64,000 bases of DNA, from assembly GCF_041260665.1 (NCBI RefSeq), contig NZ_JBGCCT010000003.1, positions 590,463 through 654,462 of the forward strand, written 5' to 3'. Both the position numbers and the translations under genes were made by a program. Positions 9,790 through 18,199 of the stretch are shown one piece after another. Numbering within the stretch: the stretch's first letter is position 1; each line of letters begins with the position of its first letter. A model generated the notes under the pieces. It did no database searches, was not told the origin of the DNA, and saw nothing but the letters and a program-made list of their open reading frames with translations. The stretch is from Catenulispora sp. GP43. Its GTDB lineage: Bacteria > Actinomycetota > Actinomycetes > Streptomycetales > Catenulisporaceae.

Positions 9790-10230
9790 ATGCTCAAACC
9801 GCTTGTCGACGACGACGGCGCGCCGTACTTCGAGTACGCGGCCAAGGGCGAACTGCGGATGCAGACGTGCGCGAACTGCGGCGAGGTGCTGTTCCCGCCG
9901 CGGCCGATGTGCCCCAGATGCCAGAGCACCGAGTTCGAGTGGAAGCTGATGTCCGGCCGCGGGCACGTGTGGTCCTTCGCGGTGCCGCGTCCGCCCCTGC
10001 TGCCGGACTACGCGGCGTTCGCGCCGTATCCGGTGGTGGTCGTGGAGCTGGAAGAGGACCGGCGGCTGCGGCTGGTCGGGAACCTGGTCGCGAGTGAGGA
10101 CGCCGGGGCCGGGTTGGAGGCACAGCTCGCCTCGGTCGATCCGGCCACGATCGAGATCGGGCAGCCGGTGCGCGCGGTGTTCCGGCAGATCGAGGGACTC
10201 TTCGTGGCGGCCTGGACGCCGGATGAGTGA
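9790..10230 (+). CDS. DUF35 OB-fold/zinc-ribbon acyl-CoA-binding protein
   Basis: 146 residues: an N-terminal helix, a rubredoxin-like zinc ribbon (QTCANCGEVLFPPRPMCPRC, four cysteines at about residues 28-47) and an OB fold (GRGHVWSFAVPR onwards). DUF35 proteins bind acyl-CoA and pair with SCPx-type thiolase-fold enzymes, acting as the partner subunit of Ltp2-type aldolases. It lies directly after the ltp gene, and its stop overlaps the next start by 8 nt, so the three genes are translationally linked. ATG 9790 is preceded by GGAGGGG. Confidence 0.92.
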   Translation: MLKPLVDDDGAPYFEYAAKGELRMQTCANCGEVLFPPRPMCPRCQSTEFEWKLMSGRGHVWSFAVPRPPLLPDYAAFAPYPVVVVELEEDRRLRLVGNLVASEDAGAGLEAQLASVDPATIEIGQPVRAVFRQIEGLFVAAWTPDE

Positions 10231-11014
10231 TCTGGACTTCAGTACCCTCCTCTACGAGGAGCGCGACGGCGTCGCCTGGGTGACGCTGAACCGCCCGGAG
10301 CGGCACAACGCCTTCGATCTGGCGATGGCCGCCGAATTCCACAGGCTGTGGAAAACGTTGCGGCACCGCGACTCGGTGCGCTGCGTGGTGCTGACCGGCA
10401 GCGGCGACAAGGCCTTCTGCACCGGGATCGACCGGGACACGGTGGTGCCGCAGCCCTCGTCGCCGTACATGGTCGACGACCCCGGCGTGGCGCTCGGGCC
10501 CAAGAGCGCCGACCTGTGGAAGCCGGTCGTCGCCGCGGTCAACGGCATGGCCTGCGGCGGCGCCTTCTATCTGCTCGGCGAGTGCGAGTTCCTGATCGCG
10601 GCCGAACACGCGACGTTCTTCGACCCGCACGTCACCTACGGCATGGTGATGGCCTACGAGGCCGTGCACCTCGCGCAGCGCATGCCGCACGGAGAATTGG
10701 CGCGCCTGGCGCTGCTGGGCACCGCCGAACGGATGACGGCGCGCCGCGCGTACGAGATCGGCTTCGTCAGCGAGGTGGTGCCGGACCGCGCGGCCCTGTT
10801 GGCGGCGGCCGACCGGGCGGCGCGGACCATCGCCGAGTGCGAGCCGTCGGCGATCGAGGGCACGGTGCGTGCCGTGTGGGCGGCCCGCGAGATGGCCAAG
10901 AGCCAGGCCCTCGGACTGGCCCCGCACCTGGTGCAGCTGGGCAACCTGGACGCGCGGCGGCAGGCGGAGCTGTTCGCGGCGCGGGCCAAGGGCGGCGGCT
11001 GGCGGGCGCGGTGA
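10223..11014 (+). CDS. enoyl-CoA hydratase/isomerase family protein
   Basis: A 263-residue crotonase-fold protein. The first strand motif WVTLNRPERHNAFD, oxyanion-hole loop KAFCTGIDRD and second loop AAVNGMACGGAFYLLGECE are intact. It overlaps the DUF35 gene by 8 nt (ATG 10223), giving an ltp-DUF35-hydratase operon behind the 8550 operator. In the expected order of reactions a hydratase would supply the beta-hydroxyacyl-CoA that the Ltp aldolase cleaves. The acid residues that distinguish hydratases from isomerases or hydrolases are not conserved well enough to choose. It is followed by about 400 nt without a plus-strand gene. Confidence 0.85.
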   Translation: MSDLDFSTLLYEERDGVAWVTLNRPERHNAFDLAMAAEFHRLWKTLRHRDSVRCVVLTGSGDKAFCTGIDRDTVVPQPSSPYMVDDPGVALGPKSADLWKPVVAAVNGMACGGAFYLLGECEFLIAAEHATFFDPHVTYGMVMAYEAVHLAQRMPHGELARLALLGTAERMTARRAYEIGFVSEVVPDRAALLAAADRAARTIAECEPSAIEGTVRAVWAAREMAKSQALGLAPHLVQLGNLDARRQAELFAARAKGGGWRAR

Positions 11015-11432
11015 GGTGCGCGGGCTGTTGGCCGGGGCCGCGACGGTCGGCGAGGACCGGGCCAGGTCGCTATGCGCTCGCCGCCGTGCTCGCGGCATCC
11101 GTTCGGGCCGCCAACCTTTCGCTGCTAGAGCGAAACGCTGGCTGGATTCGAGCCCTGACTCATAATCTGCTGTGCGCAGTCAAGGGCGTGGGTGGCCGCG
11201 GGATCGGCACCCACATCCCGGCCGACGATCCCCCCGGGTCAGCCGGGATCGCGGCTGGAGCCGTGTCGGGCTCCAGCCGCTTCCACGTGTCCTGAATCAA
11301 GGCATGGTCAACGACGCCCTCAAGGCGCTACCTTCTACGCACGCCCGGCAGGTCCGGGCCCGCCCTGAACGGCGACGGCGGCCGGGTCATCCCGCCGACC
11401 CGGCCGCCTTCGCCGTGGGGGTGCCGCGCCGG
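11015..11432. other. intergenic gap between convergent genes
   Basis: 418 nt without a supported gene. The only structure seen is the hairpin at 11251-11280. Short reading frames here have no ribosome site or recognisable product. Confidence 0.6.
11251..11280. terminator. strong hairpin, probable terminator
   Basis: Perfect 12-bp stem GCGGCTGGAGCC / GGCTCCAGCCGC with a 6-nt loop. There is no U-tract, as is common for actinobacterial terminators. It lies between the end of the ltp operon and the convergent gene at 11433. Confidence 0.6.
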
Positions 11433-12056
11433 TCAGGCCGGCAGCCGCATCGAGTCCGCCGGCGAGGCGCCCGGCGGTGCGGACGCCGCCGCCGATGCCG
11501 CCGATGTCGCCGACGACACCCCCGATGTCGCGGAGGCCTCGGGGGCCGAGTGCGGCACCGACACCTGCATTGGTACCGCGACCTGCATTGGTACAGCCAC
11601 CGGCACCGGCATCGGTACCGCCGCCGGCAGGACCGTCGCCATCGGCACCGCCACCGGCAGGTTCAGCGGCGTGGCGGTCCGCGGCGGCCGCAGGCTGCGG
11701 CTCGGCTCGGCGGAGCCGCCCGGCGCCGACAGCCCGCAGGTGCTCTCGCCGTTCGGCGGCGGCGCCTGGCCGTAGATGCGCGGCTGGTGCTGGGCCGCCC
11801 GGCTCAGCGCGGCGGCCAGCCGCCGGGCCGCCGTCGGGCTGATGCGGCCCACGGTGACCATCGGCCGGCCGTACACGTTGACGTCGCCCCGCAGGCGCGG
11901 GATCTCCCCGGCGAGCCCGAGGGCCGCCAGGGCCGAGCGCAACAGTTCCGTGGCCTCGATGGCCTCGGCCCACGCCAGGCCTAAGAAGGGTTCGTCGTCC
12001 CCGCTTTCGGCGGGGTCGAGCTGGGGTTCCGCGGCGAATTCGCCCATCGTCGTCAT
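11433..12056 (-). CDS. hypothetical protein with Pro/Val/Met-rich tail
   Basis: 207 residues with no recognised family. The N-terminal half (to about residue 95) is acidic then helical (EATELLRSALAALGLAGE, AARRLAAALSRAAQHQPR). The C-terminal half is low complexity with a VPM-x-V repeat (VAVPMQVAVPMQVSVP), encoded partly by a tandem 18-bp DNA repeat near 11565-11600. Two in-frame ATGs (12056, 12047) follow GGAGGAG; the second has the more usual spacing. It is divergent from the SDR at 12168 and lacks the island operator. Confidence 0.6.
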   Translation of the reverse strand: MTTMGEFAAEPQLDPAESGDDEPFLGLAWAEAIEATELLRSALAALGLAGEIPRLRGDVNVYGRPMVTVGRISPTAARRLAAALSRAAQHQPRIYGQAPPPNGESTCGLSAPGGSAEPSRSLRPPRTATPLNLPVAVPMATVLPAAVPMPVPVAVPMQVAVPMQVSVPHSAPEASATSGVSSATSAASAAASAPPGASPADSMRLPA

Positions 12057-12167
12057 CTCCTCCGGACTGTGCAAGAGTCGACAGCGTCGTTTTGTTACGG
12101 TCAATCGACCACACGGGTGAAATCGAAGCGCTTCCCAGTAAAACCCGCCTCTGATACACACAGTCGT

Positions 12168-12935
12168 GTGACGTCGTTCACCGGAAGGGTCGCCGTCGTC
12201 ACCGGCGGGACCAAGGGCATCGGACGGGCCGTCGCGGCGCGTTTCGAGGCGGCCGGGGCCACCGTGGTGACCCTGGCGCGCACCGAGCCGGCGCAGGCCG
12301 TCGGCCGCTTCATCGCCGCCGATCTGGCCTCCTCGGCCGACATCGCCGCGGCCTTCAAGACCATCGCCGCCGAGTTCGGCCGGGTCGACGTGCTCGTCAA
12401 CAACGCCGGCGGCGCGCGGCCGGGCCGGGCGCTGGACTACCCCGAGGCCGCGGCGCGGGCAGCCTTCGATCTCAATGTGCTGGGGGTCCTGTACGCCGCG
12501 CAGTGCATGTACCCCCTGACGCCCGAGCACGGCGGCGCCTCCATCGTGAACATCGGCTCGGTGGCCGGGACCCGGCCCAGCCCCGGCACGGCCGTCTACG
12601 GCGCCGCCAAGGCCGCCCTGGCCTCGCTCACCAAGAGCCTGGCCCTGGAGTGGGCGCCGCGGGTCCGGGTGAACTGCGTCGTCCCGGGGCCGGTGCTCAC
12701 CGAGTCGCTCACCGCGTACTACGGCGGGCCCGAAGCCGCGGCACTGGTCGGGCAGGGGCTGCCGATGGGGCGCATGGCCGAGCCAGGGGACATCGCCGCG
12801 GCCTGTCTGTACCTGGCATCCGACGAGGCCGCGCAGGTTTCCGGCGCGGAACTGCTTGTGCACGGCGGCGGCGAGGCGCCGCGGTTCAACCGCGAGTCCG
12901 GCGCGGCCGGACCCGCACCGGCGGGCGGGAAGTGA
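12168..12935 (+). CDS. SDR-family oxidoreductase
   Basis: A 255-residue classical short-chain dehydrogenase. The cofactor motif TGGTKGIG is at about residues 12-19, NNAGG near residue 80, and the active-site Ser-Tyr-Lys in IGSVAG and VYGAAKAAL near residues 128-150; RVNCVVPGPV follows. Likely acts on a hydroxyacyl-CoA or cyclic alcohol. GTG 12168 is chosen because it begins the SDR fold and a -10-like TACACA (12155-12160) ends 7 nt before it, with no SD, which suggests a leaderless transcript. The start codon lies inside a small palindrome CACAC-AGTC-GTGTG (12157-12170). The frame is open upstream but carries no fold. Confidence 0.87.
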   Translation: MTSFTGRVAVVTGGTKGIGRAVAARFEAAGATVVTLARTEPAQAVGRFIAADLASSADIAAAFKTIAAEFGRVDVLVNNAGGARPGRALDYPEAAARAAFDLNVLGVLYAAQCMYPLTPEHGGASIVNIGSVAGTRPSPGTAVYGAAKAALASLTKSLALEWAPRVRVNCVVPGPVLTESLTAYYGGPEAAALVGQGLPMGRMAEPGDIAAACLYLASDEAAQVSGAELLVHGGGEAPRFNRESGAAGPAPAGGK

Positions 12936-13003
12936 CCGGCATGATAACGAATCCCGATCTTGGGCGATCACCGAGGTATGGCCTGGTAAGGGGTCCGGAC
13001 CGC

Positions 13004-13024
13004 CTAAACTGACACCATGACAGC
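13004..13024 (+). promoter_or_regulatory. tetR promoter with degenerate island operator over the start codon
   Basis: A -10 box TAAACT (13004-13009) ends 7 nt before ATG 13017, consistent with a leaderless message. ACTGAC-ACCAT-GACAGC (13008-13024) matches the island operator with one change in the second half (GACAG for GTCAG). The same string CCTAAACTGAC occurs at the promoter of the gene at 15401. This points to autoregulation. Confidence 0.6.
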
Positions 13025-13670
13025 TCAGCAAGTGCGCACCGTCGACGGGCGGATCGCGGGCAAGCGCGGCCAGGCCACCCGGGCCCGGCTGCTGGAGTGC
13101 CTCGGCGAGATGCTCGTCTCCCAGCCGTACCGCTCGATCACGGTGATCGACGTGGCCCGGTTGGCCGGCACCTCCCCGGCCACGTTCTACCAGTACTTCC
13201 CGGACATCGAGTCGGCGATCATCGAGATCGCCAACGACATGGCCAAGGACGGCGCGCACCTGAAGGAGCTCGCGGACGGCCGCACCTGGTCCGGCAAGGC
13301 CGGCATGCTGGCCGCCGAGGCGCTGGTGGACGGGTTCCTGGAGTTCTGGAACGAGCACGAGGCGATCCTGCGGGTGGTCGACCTGGCCACCGCCGAGGGC
13401 GACAAGCGCTTCCACAAGATCCGTATGAAGATCCTGAACAATGTCACCATCTCGCTGGCCGACGCCATCACCGAACTGCAGTCCGCGGGCAAGGCCGACG
13501 CGGTGATGCCGCCGACCGCCACCGCCGGCGCGCTGGTGGCCATGCTGGCCTCGATCTCGGCGCACCAGCGGGTCTTCGAGGCCTGGAGCATCAAGCTGGC
13601 CGAGCTGCGCGCGGCCATGATCGGGCTGGTCTTCATGGGAATCACGCAGAAGAAGCCCGTCGCGGTATAG
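13017..13670 (+). CDS. TetR-family regulator, candidate master repressor of the island
   Basis: A 217-residue TetR-type repressor. The N-terminal HTH (residues about 20-65) reads RGQATRARLLECLGEMLVSQ and DVARLAGTSPATFYQYFPDIES. The C-terminal half is all-helical and would bind the effector, typically an acyl-CoA in catabolic clusters. It lies in the middle of the operator-bearing genes, directly before an acyl-CoA ligase, and a degenerate copy of the operator overlaps its own start. These facts make it the best candidate for the protein that binds (A/T)CTGAC-N5-GTCAG. It is not similar over its length to KstR or KstR2 as I remember them. Direct binding is inference. Confidence 0.88.
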   Translation: MTAQQVRTVDGRIAGKRGQATRARLLECLGEMLVSQPYRSITVIDVARLAGTSPATFYQYFPDIESAIIEIANDMAKDGAHLKELADGRTWSGKAGMLAAEALVDGFLEFWNEHEAILRVVDLATAEGDKRFHKIRMKILNNVTISLADAITELQSAGKADAVMPPTATAGALVAMLASISAHQRVFEAWSIKLAELRAAMIGLVFMGITQKKPVAV

Positions 13671-13705
13671 CGCCGATCCGGACGCGCGCGGCGTGGCACT
13701 GGATT

Positions 13706-13768
13706 AGCTCCCTGAGGACGGGGAAACTCTGACCCCGAGTCAGATCGGTACCCATCCCTCAGGGAGCT
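13706..13768 (+). repeat. long-range inverted repeat enclosing an operator and covering the SD
   Basis: Arms AGCTCCCTGAGG (13706-13717) and CCTCAGGGAGCT (13757-13768) are perfectly complementary over 12 bp with a 39-nt loop. The right arm contains the SD AGGGAG (13761-13766) of the ligase at 13772, and the loop contains an island operator. In RNA that starts upstream the SD would be base-paired. Confidence 0.75.
13728..13744. promoter_or_regulatory. island operator, site 2
   Basis: TCTGAC-CCCGA-GTCAGA, perfect half-sites, 27 nt upstream of ATG 13772. Confidence 0.8.
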
Positions 13769-13771
13769 CCG

Positions 13772-15280
13772 ATGACCTTCCTCGCCCTCGCCGTCCGCAA
13801 AGCCGCCCGGGACCACGGTCCGGCCACCGCTCTGGTGGCCGGGCGCGGCCCGCTCTCCTTGACCTTCCAGCAGCTCAACGCGGCCTCCGAAGCCATGGCG
13901 GCCCGCCTGGCGGTGCGCGGCATCGGCCAGGGCCAGGTCGCCGCGCTGCTGTTGCCCGCCTCGCTGGACTACGTCGTCGCCTACTGCGCGCTGGCCAAGG
14001 TCGGCGCCGTCACCGCCGGGGTCGGCGCGCACTACTCCCCGTCCGAGCGGCAGGCGATGCTGGAGCGCGTCCGGCCCGACGTCGTCATCGGCACAGAGGA
14101 GTTACTGACCGGGCGCCTGCCCGACGCGCAGATCATCCCGGTCCGGCAGGCCGAAGACCGGCGCGAGTTCGCGGCCGGGCTGCCGATGCTGGGCCGCGAG
14201 CGGGTGCGGACCGCGCCCAGCGCGCGCTCGCACGACGATCCGGAGACCATCGTCTTCACCTCCGGGACCTCGGGTCTGCCGAAGGGCGCGCTGTTCGGCG
14301 CGAAGCAGATCGCCGCGATAGCCGAGGCGGACAACCGCGCGCAGACCGCGCCGATGCCGCTGCTGGTCGCCACCGGCCTGAACCACGTCGGCTTCATGAC
14401 CAAGCTCGCCGGGCACCTGCTGGCCGGTAACCGGCTGCACATCCTGTCGCGCTGGCGGGCCCGCGAGGCGCTGGAACTGATCTGTGGCGAAGGCGTGCCG
14501 GTGATAGGAGGCGTCGCGGCTCAGGTGGCGCTGTTGCTGCGGGTCCCCGGGCTCGCCGGCTACCGGACCGATGACATCAGAGCCCTGGTTATAGGCGGCG
14601 GCCCATCGCCGGCCGAGTTGGTGCGCAAGGCCCGGGACGCGTTCGGCGCGGCTTACTCGATCCGTTACTCCTCCACGGAATCCGGCGGCCTCGGTACCCT
14701 GACGGCCTTCGACGCGCCCGACGAAGAACTCTTCAACACCGTCGGCCGGCCCCGCGCGGATACCGCGATCTCGTTACGTGACGACGAGGACAAGGAAGTC
14801 CTGACCGGCGAGACCGGCGAGGTCTGGATCCGCTCGGCCTCGGTGATGTCGGAGTACTGGCGCGATCCGGCCGCCACGCGCGCGGCGCTCACCCCGGACG
14901 GCTGGCTGCGCACCGGGGATCTGGGCCTGCTCGACGACGCCGGCTGCCTGCGCCTGGCCGGACGCCGGGACGACATGTTCATCCGCGGCGGCTACAACGT
15001 GTATCCCCAAGAGGTGGAAGCCGTCCTGCAGGAACACTCCGCGGTGAGCGAGGTCGCGGTGGTCCCGAGGCCCGACGCGGTCATGGGCCAGGCCGGCGTG
15101 GCCTTCGTGGTGCCGCGCGATCCGGCCGCGCCGCCGACGGTGGAGGAGCTGCGGCTGTTCGCCAGGTCCCGGCTGGCCAAGCACAAGCTCCCCGAGGAGG
15201 TCCGCGTCGTCCCGAGCCTGCCGCTGACCGCCGGGCAGAAGGTGGATCGTTCGGCATTGCGAAAGCGGATCGGCTCCTGA
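13772..15280 (+). CDS. AMP-forming acyl-CoA ligase
   Basis: A 502-residue ANL-family ligase. The P-loop VFTSGTSGLPKGALFG is near residue 165, the A5 region YSSTESGG near residue 297, DGWLRTGDLG near residue 376, the hinge/A8 RDDMFIRGGYNVYPQEVE near residue 400, and the C-terminal lysine in TAGQKVDRSAL. ATG 13772 follows AGGGAG by 5 nt. It lies 101 nt after the tetR gene and has its own operator. Its closest kin in this window is the ligase at 34508. Substrate not determinable; the presence of several ligases in one regulon suggests a carboxylated substrate plus pathway acids. Confidence 0.9.
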   Translation: MTFLALAVRKAARDHGPATALVAGRGPLSLTFQQLNAASEAMAARLAVRGIGQGQVAALLLPASLDYVVAYCALAKVGAVTAGVGAHYSPSERQAMLERVRPDVVIGTEELLTGRLPDAQIIPVRQAEDRREFAAGLPMLGRERVRTAPSARSHDDPETIVFTSGTSGLPKGALFGAKQIAAIAEADNRAQTAPMPLLVATGLNHVGFMTKLAGHLLAGNRLHILSRWRAREALELICGEGVPVIGGVAAQVALLLRVPGLAGYRTDDIRALVIGGGPSPAELVRKARDAFGAAYSIRYSSTESGGLGTLTAFDAPDEELFNTVGRPRADTAISLRDDEDKEVLTGETGEVWIRSASVMSEYWRDPAATRAALTPDGWLRTGDLGLLDDAGCLRLAGRRDDMFIRGGYNVYPQEVEAVLQEHSAVSEVAVVPRPDAVMGQAGVAFVVPRDPAAPPTVEELRLFARSRLAKHKLPEEVRVVPSLPLTAGQKVDRSALRKRIGS

Positions 15281-15345
15281 CGAACAAATCCGTGTGAACG
15301 CAAGATCTCTTGCCTGTTACCTCTGTGCTAATTCGCATCGCCGTC

Positions 15346-15366
15346 CTAAACTGACGCAGCGTCAGG
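15346..15366 (+). promoter_or_regulatory. promoter with island operator, site 3
   Basis: -10 box TAAACT (15346-15351) immediately followed by ACTGAC-GCAGC-GTCAGG (15350-15366). The arrangement is the same as at the tetR promoter. The operator covers the likely transcription start, 34 nt before ATG 15401. Confidence 0.7.
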
Positions 15367-15400
15367 TTACTTGTCAGTTTGCTCCTGAGAGGGCGGTGCG

Positions 15401-17056
15401 ATGCCTGCCACCAGCGTCATGACCACGGAACAGACCAAGGTGACCCGGCGTCGGCCTGCCCCGGAGGACCGACGCCACCACATTCCGGCCCGGTCACTGG
15501 ATCCCGAGCCCGCCCCCGGCGCGCCGGCGATCGCGCTCATCACCACCGGCGCGCACACCGGCTGCCCGCTGGTGACGGCCGACGAGCTCGGCGTCCCGGT
15601 GGCCGGCTGGACCTACTGCGGCCCCGGCGAGGACGGTCCGACGTTCGCTGACACGGTTGAGGCGTTCGCTCAGGCAGACGGCGTCGGCGCGATCGCGGCC
15701 TGCGTCGACGCGATCGGCACCGAGCTGGACGGCAGGGCCCTGATGCGGGCCGCCGAAGCCGCCTCCGGCGCCGGGCGTCCGCTGGTCGTGCTGGCCACCG
15801 GAGCCGACCGGGTGATCGACGCGGTCCTGCGGCAGGCCGGCGTGGTCCGGGTGGACGGCTTCGACCAGCTGCTGGACTGCGCCGCGACCCTCGCACGCTT
15901 CCCGCGTCCGGCGCAGCGTCCCGGCGCGGTCCGGGTCGCCGCCGACTCCGGCGGCGCCGCCACCCTGCTGGCCGATCTCGCCCGGCGCGCCGGGCTGGAG
16001 GTCGAGGACGCCGGCCACGTCCCGGACGTCACCGAACTCGCCGCGCGCCCCGGAGCCGGGATGCTCCTGTACGCGGTCACCGAGACCGGGGCCTCCGGCG
16101 AGTGGACGGCCGCCGCGCTGGTCGAGGCCGCGCGGGAGAGCACCACCCCGATCGGCGTCGTCTGGTGCTCCTCCGGCGGCACCGAGACCGGCTACCGCCT
16201 GATCCTGCAGCGCTCGCCGGAGATCGCGACGTTCCGCACGCTCACCAACGCGGTCGCGGCGGCCAAGGCCTACTACGACCACTGCGACCACCGCTTCCGC
16301 ATCCCGTCGCTGGTCGAGGACAACGCGATGGCCGGGGTGAAGGCGCGGCAGATCCTGACCTCCGGCGGCGCTCCGGGCTCGGTCCGCAAGCGGGACACCG
16401 ATCCGGCCAAGGGCCTGTCGGAGTCGCAGACCCACCAGCTGCTGCGCGCCTACGGCATCCGCACGCCGCGCGAACAGCTGGTCACCAGCGCCGCCTGGGC
16501 CGTCCGGGCCGCCGCCACCATCGGGTACCCAGTGGTGATGAAGGCGTCGGTGGCCGGGCTGCCGTCGGCCTCGGCGGCCGGCCTGACCCGCACCACCATC
16601 ACCTCGGCCTCGCAGGTCCGGGAGAACTTCAAGGACCTGATGGACTCGGCCGGCCGGCAGGGCTACGGGACGCTGGACGGGGTGCTGATCGGCCAGCAGA
16701 TCACCGGCGGCGTGGACACCATGGTCGGCATCCGGCGCGACGACCGCTTCGGCCCGGCCGTGGTGGTCGGCGTCGGCGGCGCCTACGCCGAGACGCTCGG
16801 CGACGTGGCGATCCGGGTCGCCCCCTTCGACGCCCACCAGGCGCACCGGATGCTCCAGGAACTGCACTGCCTGCCGCTGCTCACCACCGCCGGCGCGGAC
16901 CTGGACGCGCTGGCCGACACCATCCTGCGGGTGCAGCGCATGGCGCTGGACCTCGGGGACGTGCTGGAGGGCTTCGACATCGCGCCGCTGCGGGTGCTGG
17001 GGCGCGGGGGCGGCACCGTCGCGCTGGACGCCTCGGCGCGCTTGATCGTGCGCTGA
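15401..17056 (+). CDS. ADP-forming-type acyl-CoA synthetase, lacking CoA-binding domain and His loop
   Basis: A 551-residue protein of the acetate-CoA ligase (ADP-forming)/succinyl-CoA-ligase-like family. After about 45 residues of Arg/Pro-rich sequence come two flavodoxin-like ligase subdomains (about 45-330) and an ATP-grasp domain (about 345-545: YPVVMKASVAGLP, VVVGVGGAYAETLGDVAIRV). Family members are normally about 700 residues with an N-terminal CoA-binding Rossmann domain, which is missing. The segment that usually carries the phosphorylated His (GARAAASHTGALAGS type) is also absent: VVLATGADRVIDAVLRQAGVVRVD at about 128-151 jumps straight across it. Activity is therefore doubtful or altered. 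It has a strong operator upstream. Confidence 0.78.
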   Translation: MPATSVMTTEQTKVTRRRPAPEDRRHHIPARSLDPEPAPGAPAIALITTGAHTGCPLVTADELGVPVAGWTYCGPGEDGPTFADTVEAFAQADGVGAIAACVDAIGTELDGRALMRAAEAASGAGRPLVVLATGADRVIDAVLRQAGVVRVDGFDQLLDCAATLARFPRPAQRPGAVRVAADSGGAATLLADLARRAGLEVEDAGHVPDVTELAARPGAGMLLYAVTETGASGEWTAAALVEAARESTTPIGVVWCSSGGTETGYRLILQRSPEIATFRTLTNAVAAAKAYYDHCDHRFRIPSLVEDNAMAGVKARQILTSGGAPGSVRKRDTDPAKGLSESQTHQLLRAYGIRTPREQLVTSAAWAVRAAATIGYPVVMKASVAGLPSASAAGLTRTTITSASQVRENFKDLMDSAGRQGYGTLDGVLIGQQITGGVDTMVGIRRDDRFGPAVVVGVGGAYAETLGDVAIRVAPFDAHQAHRMLQELHCLPLLTTAGADLDALADTILRVQRMALDLGDVLEGFDIAPLRVLGRGGGTVALDASARLIVR

Positions 17057-17148
17057 TACAGCAAAACATCCATTCGGTTCGGCGCCGGGGCGTCGCCGCG
17101 CGACCGCGCGGCCGCGGTCCGGCGCTGACGTCTTCGATGGGAGACCCC

Positions 17149-17994
17149 ATGTCCGAGGCACCTGAGCGCTCGCTGGAGGAGACCGTCCGGCACTCCTTGT
17201 CCGGCGGCGTCTCCTGGATCACCCTGGACCGTCCCGAGGCCCTGAACGCCATCACCGCCGACCAGCGCGACCGCCTGATCTCCTTGCTGCGGCAGGCCTC
17301 CGCCGACCCCGACACCCGCGTCGTCGTCCTCACCGCCACCGGCCGCGGCTTCTGCACCGGCGCGGATCTGCGTCCCCGGCCCGGCGCCGGGCCCGCCGGG
17401 CCGGGCCGGCCGGCCGAGCGTGCCGAGCCCGGCCCCGGCGACGTCGCCCGCACCATCCGCGACGGCGCCCAGGCGCTCATCGCCGCGGTCCTGGACTGCG
17501 AGAAGCCGGTCATCGGCGCGGTGAACGGCATCGCAGCCGGCATCGGTGCGCACCTGGCGCTGGCCTGCGACCTGGTCGTCGCGGCCGAGTCGGCGAAGTT
17601 CATCGAGATATTCGCCCGGCGCGGCCTGGTGCCCGACGGCGGCGGCGCGCATCTGCTCACCAGGCTCGTCGGCGTGCACAAAGCCAAAGAGCTGATGTTC
17701 TTCGCCGACGACGTGCCCGCCGCGGAGGCGCTGGCGCTGGGACTGGTGAACCGGGTCGTGCCGGACGCCGTTCTGGAGAAGTCGGCGCGCGAGTGGGCCG
17801 GGCGGCTCGCGGCGGGACCGACGCGGGCTCTGGCGCTCACCAAGAACCTCGTGAACCACGCGCTGGAAGTCGACCGCGCGACGGCCTTCAGGCAGGAGGC
17901 CGACGCCGTGGAACTGAATATGGCGACCCATGACGGCCAGGAGGGGGTACGGGCCTTCGTGGAGCGCCGTGCGCCGGAATTCACAGGGCGCTGA
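17149..17994 (+). CDS. enoyl-CoA hydratase/isomerase
   Basis: A 281-residue crotonase. Motifs are WITLDRPEALNAI, the oxyanion loop RGFCTGADLRPR, a Pro/Gly/Ala-rich insertion (about residues 80-100), AVNGIAAGIGAHLALACDLVVAAESAKF, and RRGLVPDGGGAHLLTRLVG, typical of PaaG/PaaB-like isomerase-hydratases with Asp at the second acid position. ATG 17149 has GGGAG at the right distance; an in-frame ATG at 17137 would add four residues. It follows the ADP-forming synthetase by 92 nt and has no operator of its own, so it is probably in that transcript. Confidence 0.88.
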   Translation: MSEAPERSLEETVRHSLSGGVSWITLDRPEALNAITADQRDRLISLLRQASADPDTRVVVLTATGRGFCTGADLRPRPGAGPAGPGRPAERAEPGPGDVARTIRDGAQALIAAVLDCEKPVIGAVNGIAAGIGAHLALACDLVVAAESAKFIEIFARRGLVPDGGGAHLLTRLVGVHKAKELMFFADDVPAAEALALGLVNRVVPDAVLEKSAREWAGRLAAGPTRALALTKNLVNHALEVDRATAFRQEADAVELNMATHDGQEGVRAFVERRAPEFTGR

Positions 17995-18065
17995 CAACTG
18001 TTATGGCTGCTACCCCAGGGTCCTGTGGTGCACGAAAGGTGTTCGGTATGTCGAACGACAGCTCT

Positions 18066-18082
18066 CTTGACGGGTCGTCAGT
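18066..18082. promoter_or_regulatory. degenerate island operator
   Basis: CTTGAC-GGGTC-GTCAGT: the right half is perfect, the left half has TTGAC for CTGAC, and the spacing is conserved. It lies 117 nt upstream of the flavin reductase start. Confidence 0.45.
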
Positions 18083-18199
18083 TCCCACCCACACTGACCC
18101 TGTCCGTCCACGTATGCTGGGCCGAGCTGCGCTTTTGACATGGCGAACGAGTTGCGAACCGCGCGGCCGCGACCAGCGTGACATCTAGGGGCTGGGACC

